From a bacterium (GTDB lineage Bacteria; Desulfobacterota; Binatia; Binatales; Binataceae): a stretch of DNA of 64,000 bases. Made by a program: the position numbers and the translations under genes. Below the pieces are notes generated by a model. It searched no databases, was not told where the DNA came from, and saw only the letters and a list, made by a program, of their open reading frames with translations. Below are positions 40,007 to 48,659 of the stretch, piece by piece. Where the stretch lies: NCBI GenBank assembly GCA_014896235.1, contig JADBKU010000009.1:1-64000 (forward strand), given 5' to 3'. Position 1 is the stretch's first letter. Each line of letters starts with the position of its first letter.

Positions 40007-41295
40007 ATGACGGCCGGACGCGCCGCGACGGTCAAACTGACCATGCCAGTGGTAAAAATCGAAACGATGACGTTCGGGCCGTTCGGCGTCGGCCGTCTCG
40101 AGGGAAAGGCCGTGATGGCGCCGGGCGCGGCGCCGGGCGACGTGCTGGAAATCGCGCTGGCAAACGGCCGGGGCGGACAAACAACCGGCCGAATCGCGCG
40201 AATCATCGAACCGTCGGCGCATCGGCGGACGCCGCCGTGCCCGTATTACGCGCGCTGCGGGGGATGCGATTGGCAACAAATCGATTATGCGGGCCAGGTC
40301 GAAGCGAAGGCGGCGATGCTGGCGGCGGCGTTTCGGCGCGGGCTCGGAATCGAACTGGACACGCGCGGGCCGATCGAACCGGCGCCGGCGGAGTTCGGCT
40401 ATCGCGCGCGCACGCGCTTCAAGGTCGGGCCCGGCGGCAAAACCGGCTTTCACGCAGCCGGAAGCCATACGCTGGTTGAAGTCGATAGATGCATTGGTCC
40501 GCCGGCGGGCGCGGCGGCGCGGGCGCGGGCGCTAGCGGCGGCGCTGGGCGGAGCGCTGCGCTGAAATCGAGACGGTTTATCGAGGATGACGCGGCCATCC
40601 TGGTCCGCGCGGATGAATCCGGGCACCGGAGCCCCTTCCGGACCTTGCGCGGGCGCGGGCGGCGATGGCGGGCGATCCGCGGAAGTGCGCACCCGGCGTC
40701 GTGCTGCGCGGCGGCGGGATTGCGCGACGGTCGGCGACGTGCTGGCGGCGATCGAGGTCGAGCCGGGCTGCGCGATCGAGAGCGACGCCGACGCCTTCAG
40801 CCGGAAGATCCTGGGAACCGCAAACTGAGTGGCGGCCGTGATGGCGATGGGCGAATTTCGCGAGGGGTGAAGCTGCTCGATCTGTTTTGCGGGAGCGGCA
40901 ATTTCAGCCTGCCGGCGGCGCGGCGCGGGAGCGGTGGCGTGGATGCGGACCGGCGGCGATCGCGGCGGCCACGGCGAACGCGGCGCGAGATGGGGCTTGC
41001 GGCGCGGTTCGTCGCGATGAAGGCGGACGAGACCGCGCGGTTTCTCGCGCGTGCGGGGTACCGGCCGGACGTTGCGATCCTTGATCCGCCGCGCACGGGC
41101 GCGGCGGAACTGATCGAGGCCGCGGCGCGGCTCAGGCCGGCGGCGATCATCTATGTGGCGTGCGACGTCGCGACGATGGTGCGCGATCTGAAGGCGTTGG
41201 CGGGTTTCGGTTATCGCGCGGATGAAACGCGCGGCTTCGACTTCTTTCCGAACACCCATCACCTGGAGGTCGTGGCGCGCGTGCTATTGACTTAG
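40007..41295 (+). pseudogene. Frameshifted RlmD/RumA-like 23S rRNA (uracil-5-)-methyltransferase remnant
   Basis: The first part (40007-40561) is intact and reads as a TRAM domain, then the Fe-S cysteines CPYYARCGGCDWQQ and a methyltransferase start. After a TGA at 40562 the remaining protein continues in other frames: EIETVY (40563), DDAAILVRADESG (40585), GDVLAAIEVEPGC (same frame as the start), KLLDLFCGSGNFSLPAA and finally LDPPRTGAAELIEAAARL to 41295 in the third frame. At least five frame changes lie between 40560 and 40990. All conserved motifs survive, so the decay is recent or the assembly is wrong here. Confidence 0.75.
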
Positions 41296-41367
41296 GCCGA
41301 TGGCGCTCCTTAATCTGACGAAGGGGTGGTTCCGCAACCCTTCCCGCCAAGGGTGTGTACCAAGGCA

Positions 41368-41613
41368 ATGCCGAAGCAGGAAAAACTAGCGCGTCCGAAA
41401 ATAACGATAATTCCAGGCCGTGGCGTTGCGCAGACTATCAACTATCTGCTTGAGGATCGCGACGATCTGGAATGGATAATCGCGGTCGGCCGCACCAAGA
41501 ACGGCGAGTTGTTTTTCTATGACACCGGCGGCGATATCGTCGAGGATCTCGGCACGCTCGAATATCTCAAGGCGCGGATTATCCGCGCGCATTTCGGCGA
41601 CGAATACGAATAG
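41368..41613 (+). CDS. Small conserved-looking hypothetical protein
   Basis: The product is 81 residues from the ATG at 41368, with AAGG just upstream. It contains no transmembrane segment or cysteine. The middle reads LEWIIAVGRTKNGELFFYD and the end is acidic (IIRAHFGDEYE). No family recognised. Confidence 0.55.
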   Translation: MPKQEKLARPKITIIPGRGVAQTINYLLEDRDDLEWIIAVGRTKNGELFFYDTGGDIVEDLGTLEYLKARIIRAHFGDEYE

Positions 41614-41640
41614 GCCGCCGCGCCCGGCTGGTCTCCGGCG

Positions 41641-42372
41641 ATGGACTGGTCGTCGGCGCGTTCCGCGCTGAAGCGCTGGCGCGGCCGCGCGCCGCGGCTA
41701 ATACTGGCGTTCGCGCTCGCCGCCGGCATGGCGCCCACGGCTGGCCACGCGCAGGCGGTGCGGGTCGTGCCGTCGCAGCAGAAGCCGATCGCGCCGCCCG
41801 CGCCGGAAACGCCGTCGGCGCAGATGCCGCATCCGGAAATCAGTCCGGCGCCGCTCAATCCGGGCAGCCTGGGTTCGAACACGCGCGAAATTCCGCTGCC
41901 CAACGTGTTTCGCGGATGCTGGTTCGGACAGGTCGCCAACGTCGATTCAATGCGTCCGCTCAGTCCCGACGCGGGCCATATCCGCTGGCTGACGAAGGCT
42001 TACACCTTGTGCTATCGGCAAACCGGCTACAACGGGCGCTGGCAGTTGACGTTCGCCGAAGGATCGGTCGCCAACCGCGCGATCGTGAGCGACCAGCGGC
42101 AGGTGATGCGCGTGAAGTCGGTCGAGGGGCCGAATCGGGCGGTCATCCTGTCGTATCTGCATTTCCGCGCGCCTCAGGTCAATCCGTTCGGGATGCCGAC
42201 GGGAGTGGTGAACACGCTCGACGAGCTTACCCATCTGCACTGCGCGGTCAGTCCGGATGACGGCGCGATGGAGGTCGCGGCCGACGTGTTCGTTGAAAAT
42301 AACGGCAAACCGTGGGTCGAAATGACCTGGCACGCGCGCTTTATCCGGATCGGGAACCGGCCCGGCGGCTAG
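41641..42372 (+). CDS. Secreted protein of unknown function
   Basis: The protein is 243 residues with a signal peptide (LILAFALAAGMAPTAGHAQA, cleavage after about residue 36). A Pro/Ala-rich stretch follows and then a compact domain with LPNVFRGCWFGQV, LCYRQTGYNGRWQLTF and WVEMTWHARFIR. Three cysteines are present. No named domain was recognised. It is the last plus-strand gene before the convergent Rieske gene. Confidence 0.65.
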   Translation: MDWSSARSALKRWRGRAPRLILAFALAAGMAPTAGHAQAVRVVPSQQKPIAPPAPETPSAQMPHPEISPAPLNPGSLGSNTREIPLPNVFRGCWFGQVANVDSMRPLSPDAGHIRWLTKAYTLCYRQTGYNGRWQLTFAEGSVANRAIVSDQRQVMRVKSVEGPNRAVILSYLHFRAPQVNPFGMPTGVVNTLDELTHLHCAVSPDDGAMEVAADVFVENNGKPWVEMTWHARFIRIGNRPGG

Positions 42373-42392
42373 CCGCGGGCGTTCCTATTCCG

Positions 42393-42830
42393 TCAATCTT
42401 CGAATTCTTCCTCGGGCGGGCGGGCATAGATGCGGCCGTCCTCGATCTCCAGCGGCACGCGATACAGCGCCTTGCCGCAGGTTTCCGGCGGCCCGGCGAC
42501 GCACTCGCCGCTCGCGGGTTCGTAGTAGGCATTGTGCGTCTGGCACATCAGGTAGCGGCCGCGCTCGGCGAAGAACTGGTTGTCGACCCAATCCATCGCC
42601 ATCGGCACATGGCGGCATCGATTCACGTAGGCGTGGAATTTTCCACGGAAATTGACGACGAAGCATTCCTCGTCGGCGCCGCGAATCGGCATCAGGAATT
42701 TCATCGAATGGCCGGGCTGCAGATCGGCGGTCCGGCCGACCAGATAGCGCACCCCATCGGCGCGGCTGTGGGCGCGCGGCGCACCGCCGGAACGCCTCAG
42801 CGGGGCGCCGCGATCCGATTTCTGAGACAT
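42393..42830 (-). CDS. Rieske [2Fe-2S] ferredoxin-like protein
   Basis: The protein is 145 residues. CRHVPMAMDW and CQTHNAYYEP give the CxH and CxxH pairs that bind the Rieske cluster. No catalytic oxygenase domain is attached, so it is an electron carrier or a small Rieske protein. The ATG at 42830 lies inside the end of the FAH-family gene (34-base overlap), which suggests co-translation with it. The partner oxygenase is not in the window. Confidence 0.88.
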   Translation of the reverse strand: MSQKSDRGAPLRRSGGAPRAHSRADGVRYLVGRTADLQPGHSMKFLMPIRGADEECFVVNFRGKFHAYVNRCRHVPMAMDWVDNQFFAERGRYLMCQTHNAYYEPASGECVAGPPETCGKALYRVPLEIEDGRIYARPPEEEFED

Positions 42831-43558
42831 CCGATTTTCTCGATTTCGACCTCGACGACGTCGCCCACCTGCATCGGACCGACGCCCGCTGGCGTGCCAG
42901 TCGAGATGACGTCGCCGGGCAGCAGGGTCATCACGTGCGAAATGAAGCTGACGAGGTAATCGCAGTTGAAGATGAGGAACGAGGTGCGGCTTTTCTGGCG
43001 GACGACGCCGTTGACCCGCGTTTCGAGCGCGAGGTCCGACGGATCGATGCCGGTCACGATCCATGGCCCGAGCGGCGCGAAGGTGTCGAAGCCCTTGCCG
43101 CGCGTGAACTGGACGTCGCGCCGTTGCAGGTCGCGCGCGGTGACGTCGTTCGCGCAAGTGTAGCCAAGCACGTAGCTACGCGCGTCGCGCTCGCCGACCC
43201 GGCTGGCGGTTCGGCCAATCACGATCGCAAGTTCGCCCTCATGATGAAGATTCGCGGTTTGCGGCGGATAAATAATTTCATCGTCGGGGCCGATCACCGC
43301 GGTCGAAGGCTTGATGAAGAGCATCGGCTCCTTCGGCGCCTCGCGATTTCCCTCGGCGGCGTGGTCGGCGTAATTAAGACCGATCGCCACGATTTTGCTC
43401 GGCGCGACCGGCGCCAGCAGCCGGACCGACGAGCGCGGAATCGCGGCCTCGCCGGAAGGAGCCAGCGCGTCGATCGAACCGTCAAGCGGCGTTATTCGAT
43501 CGCCGTCGAGCGACCCGAATCGCGCCTTGCCTTTGTCATCGAACCGAACGAGTTTCAT
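42797..43558 (-). CDS. Fumarylacetoacetate hydrolase family protein
   Basis: The protein is 253 residues from the ATG at 43558; a longer frame to 43759 is antisense to the amrB leader. Motifs include KIVAIGLNYADHAAE, MLFIKPSTAVIGPDDEI, HEGELAIVIGRTASRV, GYTCANDVTARDLQ and VISTGTPAGVG. The metal ligands (two Glu and one Asp) are in place. Members cleave carbon-carbon bonds in aromatic degradation or decarboxylate oxaloacetate. The overlapping Rieske gene points toward aromatic turnover. Confidence 0.9.
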   Translation of the reverse strand: MKLVRFDDKGKARFGSLDGDRITPLDGSIDALAPSGEAAIPRSSVRLLAPVAPSKIVAIGLNYADHAAEGNREAPKEPMLFIKPSTAVIGPDDEIIYPPQTANLHHEGELAIVIGRTASRVGERDARSYVLGYTCANDVTARDLQRRDVQFTRGKGFDTFAPLGPWIVTGIDPSDLALETRVNGVVRQKSRTSFLIFNCDYLVSFISHVMTLLPGDVISTGTPAGVGPMQVGDVVEVEIEKIGCLRNRIAAPR

Positions 43559-43712
43559 GCGATGCTCCCGCGATGCGCCGCGAATCAGGCGTGGCCTGCC
43601 GCCGCGGGCTGATCCGTGCGGCGACGGCCTTGCCGCGCATCCCCACAGACCATACCATTTTTCCAGGCGCCGGGCGCGGCGAATCGCGCACCCGACCGGG
43701 AGAAAAGATCGC

Positions 43713-44975
43713 ATGGACAACGCGGCGTCCGGAAACGCTTCCGTCGATAAACCGATCATTCGCGCGGTCGAGGCGTTTCCGATCGATCACGAAGGTCAGA
43801 AATATATCTGCCTGCGCGATCCTTCCGGCGCGGCGCCCAATCCGATCGTGATTGGGATGGGCGCGTATTTCCTGGTCACGCTCTTCGACGGCGAACATTC
43901 GCGGCGCGATCTTCAAGGCGCGTTCACGAAGCGTTTTGGCGAGCCGCTGCCGGCCGAGCATCTGGATTCGCTGATCAATGCTCTGGACGACGGTTATTTC
44001 CTCGATTCGCCGCGCTATCGCGACAAGGTTGCGGCGATGCGCGACGAATTCATGGCGCGGATCGATCGTCCGGCCGCGCTCGCGGGCCTATGCTACGAGC
44101 GCGAGCCGAACGCGTTGCGCAGGGAAATCGAAGCGTTCTTTCGCGCGCCCGGAGGACCCGGCGACATCCCCGCCCCGCGCGCGGACCATTCGCCGCTGGC
44201 TGGAATTATCGCGCCGCATATCGATCCGCGCCGCGGCGGCCGGGCGTATGCGCATGCGTACGGCGAACTGCTCACGCGCGAGCGCCCGGAGCTGATCGTC
44301 ATCCTCGGCACGTCGCATTACGGTACAGGTCCCCAGCTATTCACGGCCACGCACAAGGACTACGCGACCCCGCTTGGCGCGGTCAAAACCGATCGCGATT
44401 TTCTCGATCGCCTGGCCGCGCGCTACAGCCAAGGCGACTTGTTCGCCGACGAACTGCTGCATCGCAATGAACATTCGATCGAGTTCCAGACCCTGTTCCT
44501 GGCGTGGTCGCTGGGCGTCGCGGGCTATCAAATAGCGCCGATCCTGGTCGGTTCTTTCCATGAGATGGTGCGCGACGGCGTCGCTCCGTCGCAAGATCCG
44601 CGGGTCGCCGGATTTATCGACGCCATCCGAGCGGAACTTGCCGCCGAAAAACGCCAGGTCCTGATTGTCGCCGGCGTCGATTTCGCGCATATCGGACGCA
44701 AATTCGGCGACCCATTCAGCGCGGACGAGCAAGCGGCGGCTGACACCAAGGCCGCCGACCTTGCGCTCATCGAGCATATCAAACGCTGCGACCCGGCTGG
44801 GTTTTTCCGGGAGATCGCCGCCGAAGGCGACCGCCGCAAGATCTGCGGCCTCGCGCCAATGTATGTTCAACTGGAGTTGTTGCGCGGCCGAAGCGCCCGC
44901 CTGCTGATGCACGATATCGCGATGGAGCCGCAAACCGAATCTGCGGTCTCGTTCGCCAGTCTTGCGATCGATTAG
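43713..44975 (+). CDS. amrB: AmmeMemoRadiSam system protein B (MEMO1 family)
   Basis: The protein is 420 residues from the ATG at 43713, with GGAGA nine bases upstream. The MEMO1 domain (about residues 150-420) shows GIIAPHIDPRRGG, VILGTSHYG, EHSIEFQTLFLAW, and VAGVDFAHIG, which carry the metal-binding His residues. The first 140 residues contain a small winged-helix-like region (LVTLFDGEHSRRDLQGAF). AmrB normally occurs with AmrA and a radical SAM enzyme, but neither is nearby. Function is unsettled, possibly radical chemistry or dioxygenase-like. Confidence 0.88.
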   Translation: MDNAASGNASVDKPIIRAVEAFPIDHEGQKYICLRDPSGAAPNPIVIGMGAYFLVTLFDGEHSRRDLQGAFTKRFGEPLPAEHLDSLINALDDGYFLDSPRYRDKVAAMRDEFMARIDRPAALAGLCYEREPNALRREIEAFFRAPGGPGDIPAPRADHSPLAGIIAPHIDPRRGGRAYAHAYGELLTRERPELIVILGTSHYGTGPQLFTATHKDYATPLGAVKTDRDFLDRLAARYSQGDLFADELLHRNEHSIEFQTLFLAWSLGVAGYQIAPILVGSFHEMVRDGVAPSQDPRVAGFIDAIRAELAAEKRQVLIVAGVDFAHIGRKFGDPFSADEQAAADTKAADLALIEHIKRCDPAGFFREIAAEGDRRKICGLAPMYVQLELLRGRSARLLMHDIAMEPQTESAVSFASLAID

Positions 44976-44996
44976 CCCGCGGCGCTTCCGCCGCCG

Positions 44997-45371
44997 TCAG
45001 ATCCAGCCGCCGAGCGCGATTCCTGCGATGGTCGCCGCGGCGCCGGCAACCACGCTGCCAAGCATGTAAACGGCGGCGAGAAATATTTCACGATCCTGGG
45101 CCAGCCGGATGGTCTCGTATTCGAACGTCGAAAACGTCGTGTAAGCTCCGACGAATCCGACCGCGAACATCAGGCGCGCCGCCGGCGCGATCCACGCCCG
45201 ATCCTGTCCGAACGCCAGAAAGAAGCCGAGAATGAAACTTCCGGTAACATTGATTACGAAAGTGCCGTAAGGAAACGCGGCGCCATAACGCGCCGCCACC
45301 CATCCGCCCAACAGATATCTGGCGTTCGCGCCCAGAAATCCGCCAAGCCCGACCCACATCACTGCCGCCAA
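44997..45371 (-). CDS. crcB: Fluoride ion channel FluC (CrcB)
   Basis: The protein is 124 residues with four membrane helices. Conserved elements are GGFLGANARYLLGGW, GTFVINVTGSFILGF with the pore Asn, and GFVGAYTTFSTFEYE with the sodium-site TTFSTF. It forms a dual-topology dimer that releases fluoride from the cytosol. It is 21 bases downstream of the DUF190-CBS gene and under a fluoride riboswitch further upstream. Confidence 0.96.
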   Translation of the reverse strand: MAAVMWVGLGGFLGANARYLLGGWVAARYGAAFPYGTFVINVTGSFILGFFLAFGQDRAWIAPAARLMFAVGFVGAYTTFSTFEYETIRLAQDREIFLAAVYMLGSVVAGAAATIAGIALGGWI

Positions 45372-45392
45372 GTTCGATACCTCCGGATGAGT

Positions 45393-46661
45393 TCAGCCGA
45401 GCAGCGCGCGCAGCATCTCGGTGCGGCCAACGATGCCGACCAATTCGCCCGCGGCATTCACGACCGGGAAGCGCTTGATGCCTTTTTCGGCGGAAAGCGC
45501 GAGCGCCGCGGCGACCGGCATGATTTCGCGCACCGTGACGACGTCGCGCGTCATCAGCTCTTGCGCCGATCGCGCCCGCAGTTTTCGCAAATGCTTTCGC
45601 GCCTCGCCGATCGGCGCGCGCGCAACGAGCGCTTCAATCAGGCCGGGCCGGCTTTCCCGGCTGACCCGCGCGATCAAATCTGAATCCGCTATAATTCCCA
45701 CGACGTGGCGGCGGCCGTCCACCACCACGACGCGCTTGTGTGCGGAGGAAACCAGCAGTTCCAACACGTCCTCGACGCTCGCCGATTCGCCGACGTTTGG
45801 AACGTCGCGGTTCATCACGTCGCCGACGGTCGCCGCTTCGCGATTGGCCGGCGCCTCCGGATGCCATTCCGAAACGTTTACTGCCGCAATCGTTTTGAGA
45901 ATATCGAGCCGCCCAAGGATGCCCACGAGCACGCCCTCCGAATCGACAACCGGCAGGCGCTTGAGCCTTTTTTCGACCATCAGGCGCGCCGCCCTGCCGA
46001 TAACTTCGTCCGGGCCAACCGTGACGACGTCGCGCGTCATCACCTCGGATACCTTGCGGTTTTGATCGTTCAGCGATTTCTTGAGCCTATCTATGAAGTC
46101 GGGATCGGCGGCGCGCTGCAAACTCAGGGTCACGTTCATCCCGCCACGCGTCAGCAGGTCGCTGTCGCTGACCATCCCGATAACCCTGCGTTGCGCGTCG
46201 ATCACCGGAACGGCGGTGAAGTCTTTGTCGCGCAGCAGTTCGACCACGGACGCGAGGGAAGCGTCCGGACCGACGGTCGCAACCTCGGTCCGCATCGCTT
46301 CCGCCACCTTTACGTCCGGCAATCCTTCTTTTAACGGCGCGCTCGACTGCACGATTTCGACGTTCTGGACGGTGATCAGCGCGTGCGGCGCCATCCGCCG
46401 CAACGGCTCGATCAGGCGATCGATTCGCTCCGGCCGATCCACCACCGTGATCACCACCGGCAAATCCATCGAGAGGCGCAGAATCGAGGCGGTATGAATC
46501 AGCGACGATGCGCCGAAGCCCGCGATGCCGCGGGTCACGGTCGCACCGCCGCATCCCTGGCGCCGCAACATCTCGACGATCGCCATATGCAGCGACTGAT
46601 GCCCGTAATGGTCGGTCTCGCCGATAAAGATGCTTAATTGTTTGCCCCTTCCGGTGAACAT
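45393..46661 (-). CDS. DUF190 and tandem CBS domain protein
   Basis: The protein is 422 residues from the ATG at 46661, which has GGAGG nine bases upstream. The first 105 residues are DUF190 (KQLSIFIGETDHYGHQSLHMAIVEML), a P-II-like fold. Four CBS motifs follow: VAEAMRTEVATV, VSEVMTRDVVTV, VGDVMNRDVPNV and AQELMTRDVVTV. CBS pairs bind adenosine nucleotides. DUF190 often travels with FluC, and here the riboswitch and crcB confirm a fluoride-response role, probably as a regulator. Confidence 0.93.
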   Translation of the reverse strand: MFTGRGKQLSIFIGETDHYGHQSLHMAIVEMLRRQGCGGATVTRGIAGFGASSLIHTASILRLSMDLPVVITVVDRPERIDRLIEPLRRMAPHALITVQNVEIVQSSAPLKEGLPDVKVAEAMRTEVATVGPDASLASVVELLRDKDFTAVPVIDAQRRVIGMVSDSDLLTRGGMNVTLSLQRAADPDFIDRLKKSLNDQNRKVSEVMTRDVVTVGPDEVIGRAARLMVEKRLKRLPVVDSEGVLVGILGRLDILKTIAAVNVSEWHPEAPANREAATVGDVMNRDVPNVGESASVEDVLELLVSSAHKRVVVVDGRRHVVGIIADSDLIARVSRESRPGLIEALVARAPIGEARKHLRKLRARSAQELMTRDVVTVREIMPVAAALALSAEKGIKRFPVVNAAGELVGIVGRTEMLRALLG

Positions 46662-46755
46662 AGCCGGTCGCCTCCGCGCCGCCGAATTCCACAAACACGA
46701 GCCGCGCCAGCCCGGAGACCGGCAGCTTCGCATCGTTTCAAATTTTAAACCCAAC

Positions 46756-46779
46756 GAGCCGCTTCGACGGAAGCGCCTC
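46756..46779 (-). terminator. Candidate terminator stem in the fluoride riboswitch leader
   Basis: On the minus strand GAGGCGCTTC and GAAGCGGCTC pair over ten bases with one mismatch around a four-base loop. A weak U-rich stretch (TTTAAAATTT) follows. It lies 14 bases after the aptamer, a suitable place for the expression platform. Confidence 0.4.
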
Positions 46780-46792
46780 ATCCGCGTTCAAG

Positions 46793-46848
46793 GCCGTCAG
46801 GCGTCATCAGCTCGCGCGGCGGAGCGGTTAAGGTGGAACGCCATCACC
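46793..46848 (-). promoter_or_regulatory. Fluoride riboswitch (crcB motif)
   Basis: The minus strand reads GGTGATGGCGTTCCACC, then TTAACCGC, a GC stem, and GCTGATGACGCCT. These are the conserved blocks of the fluoride aptamer: the GGNGAUGG start, the loop closing CC, the UAACC segment, and CUGAUGACGCC forming the pseudoknot. It lies 131 bases upstream of the DUF190-CBS gene and would turn on that gene and crcB when fluoride enters the cell. Confidence 0.93.
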
Positions 46849-47097
46849 AAATACGGTCCTTCACTTAATGAACGGGACGGCGCGATTTAGTCAAGCGACA
46901 AAGATGGTCAACCTCTCGGATTCAGGCACGGATATTTCCGCGGCGTCGCCGACGGAATTCGACCCGCTGACGCTGACCGACCGATCTGGCGCGCACGCAT
47001 ATTCGAGAATTTTCTGCCGCTCAGAATTTTTCGACCAAGTGAATTACGCGGAGCTGATGGAATCCCATCAGAAAGGCCGACATAGCCTGAGAAGGAT
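46849..47097. other. Non-coding stretch upstream of the fluoride operon and tRNA-Arg
   Basis: No convincing gene is seen. The promoter for the riboswitch transcript should lie at 46850-46950 on the minus strand, but no clear -35/-10 pair was found. A short plus-strand frame at 46868-47110 has no homology signal and runs into the tRNA. Confidence 0.5.
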
Positions 47098-47174
47098 TGG
47101 CGCGCCCTGAGGGATTTGAACCCCCGACCCACAGATCCGTAGTCTGTTGCTCTAATCCGCTGAGCTAAGGGCGC
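47098..47174 (-). tRNA. tRNA-Arg (ACG)
   Basis: On the minus strand GCGCCCT and AGGGCGC form the acceptor stem, followed by G and an encoded CCA. TAGCTCAGC and GGTTCAAATCC are in place. The anticodon stem ACAGA/TCTGT encloses CTACGGA, giving anticodon ACG (inosine at the wobble position after TadA editing). Confidence 0.97.
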
Positions 47175-47255
47175 GCACGTGGAATATTCCATTCTCCACA
47201 TCTCCGCGTTCGCCGCAAGCCGCCGCGCCCGGTTGCGGTTCGCCGGACGAAACGC

Positions 47256-48659
47256 TCAGGACGCCGGGCGCGCGTCGCTCGCCGGCAGCCATACCGTGAC
47301 CGTCGTGCCCTCGCGCAGCCGGCTTTCGATTTTCAAGGCGCCGCGATGGAGCTGCACGATATGTTTCACGATCGCGAGGCCCAATCCGGTGCCGCCGAGT
47401 TCGCGCGAACGCGCGCGATCGACCCGATAAAATCGCTCCGTCAGCCGGGGAATGTCCGCCGCCGGAATGCCCTCGCCGGTATCCGCGACGATCAACTCGA
47501 CCCCGCGCTGCGCGCCGCCGTTCATCGACGCCGCCCGCGCTTCGAGCGTGACCGAACCTCCGCGCGGAGTGTATTTGACGGCGTTATCGAGCAGGTTGAC
47601 GATCACCTGATGGATTCGATCGGCGTCGGCCAGCACCGCGGGAAGCTCCGCCGCGCCGCGAATTTCCAACGTCACGCCGCGCCGCTCCGCCTGATCGCGC
47701 ATCAACTCCGCGCTGTCCTCGAGCACGCTTCTCGGATCGAGCGGCTTCAAATCGAGCGGAGTGAGGCCGCGTTCGAGATCGGAGAGCGAGACCAGGTCGT
47801 CGAGCAGTCGGGCCAGCCGGCGCGATTGGCGTTCGATAATCGAAAGGAAGCGGCGCTGCACGGCGGGATCGTCCACGCCGCCCGCCAGGGTCTCGGCGTA
47901 GCCGCGGATCGCGCTCAGCGGCGTGCGCAATTCGTGGGTTAGATTGGCGATAAAATCGGCGCGCGCGGTCTCGAAGGCCTTCAGCCGGGAGACGTCGTGG
48001 AAGACCATCACATGCGCGGCCGCGCCGCGTCCGGCCTGCCGCAGCGGCGCCGCGCTGACCTCGAGATGGCGCGCCGCAGGCGACTGTATCTGGATTTCCC
48101 CGGTCAGCGGTTCGCCCCGGGCCGACGCGGTGGCGCGGCCGACAAAATCCTGCAGGCGCGGGTCGCGGCAAAGTTCGACAAAATCGCGGCCGCGGTAATC
48201 GCTGTCGGCGGCAAGTCCGAATACGCGCCGGGCCGCCCCGTTCATCATCACCACTTCGCCGCGCGGACCGGTGACCACGACCGCCTCGCTCATCCCGCGC
48301 AGAATCGCCTCGAACTCCTCGCGCTCCGCTTCAAGGTCGTGCAACGCCGCGGCCATCGCGTCGGCGGCGGCGAGCAGGCGGCGCTCGGCGCCGGCCAGCG
48401 CGTCGCCGCTGGCGGACGTGAGACGCGCTGGCGTGCCGCGCCGCGCCAGCGCGTCGGCGATTTCCTCAAGCCGCGCAACGCGCCGGCCGATCCAGCGCTC
48501 GCCGCCGATCGCCACGGCGGAGCCGCAAATCAGCCCGAGCGCTACCGCCGCAGCGGCGGCCCATAACGGCACGGCGCCGCCGTTCGCGGCAAACCAGGCC
48601 AGCGCCGCCGCAGGGGGCGCGGCGCTGACGATTACGATCGCGGCAAGGCGGCCTTTCAG
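47256..48659 (-). CDS. phoR: Phosphate regulon sensor histidine kinase PhoR
   Basis: The protein is 467 residues. Two membrane helices (residues 8-30 and 35-58) are followed by a HAMP-like linker, a PAS domain (EFEAILRGMSEAVVVTGPRG), the H-box FIANLTHELRTPLSAI, N-box QVIVNLLDNAVKYTP, VADTGEGIPA and GGTGLGLAIVKHI. It phosphorylates PhoB when phosphate is low. No ATG, GTG or TTG lies near the first helix. A CTG at 48659 overlaps the phoB stop as CTGA and has GGAG eight bases upstream, so a CTG start is likely. Confidence 0.9.
   Translation of the reverse strand: MKGRLAAIVIVSAAPPAAALAWFAANGGAVPLWAAAAAVALGLICGSAVAIGGERWIGRRVARLEEIADALARRGTPARLTSASGDALAGAERRLLAAADAMAAALHDLEAEREEFEAILRGMSEAVVVTGPRGEVVMMNGAARRVFGLAADSDYRGRDFVELCRDPRLQDFVGRATASARGEPLTGEIQIQSPAARHLEVSAAPLRQAGRGAAAHVMVFHDVSRLKAFETARADFIANLTHELRTPLSAIRGYAETLAGGVDDPAVQRRFLSIIERQSRRLARLLDDLVSLSDLERGLTPLDLKPLDPRSVLEDSAELMRDQAERRGVTLEIRGAAELPAVLADADRIHQVIVNLLDNAVKYTPRGGSVTLEARAASMNGGAQRGVELIVADTGEGIPAADIPRLTERFYRVDRARSRELGGTGLGLAIVKHIVQLHRGALKIESRLREGTTVTVWLPASDARPAS

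Noticed and set aside
39845-40468. Longer start for NAD-glutamate dehydrogenase
   Set aside because: The extra 208 codons are antisense to the RlmD remnant, low-complexity and Arg-rich. A TTG with a ribosome site at 39844 gives the family length.
40562-40564. TGA in the RlmD remnant as a selenocysteine codon
   Set aside because: The homologous sequence continues in a different frame immediately after it, with several further frame changes.
46868-47110. An 80-codon plus-strand frame
   Set aside because: It crosses the leader of the fluoride operon and the antisense of tRNA-Arg, and has no motif or ribosome site.
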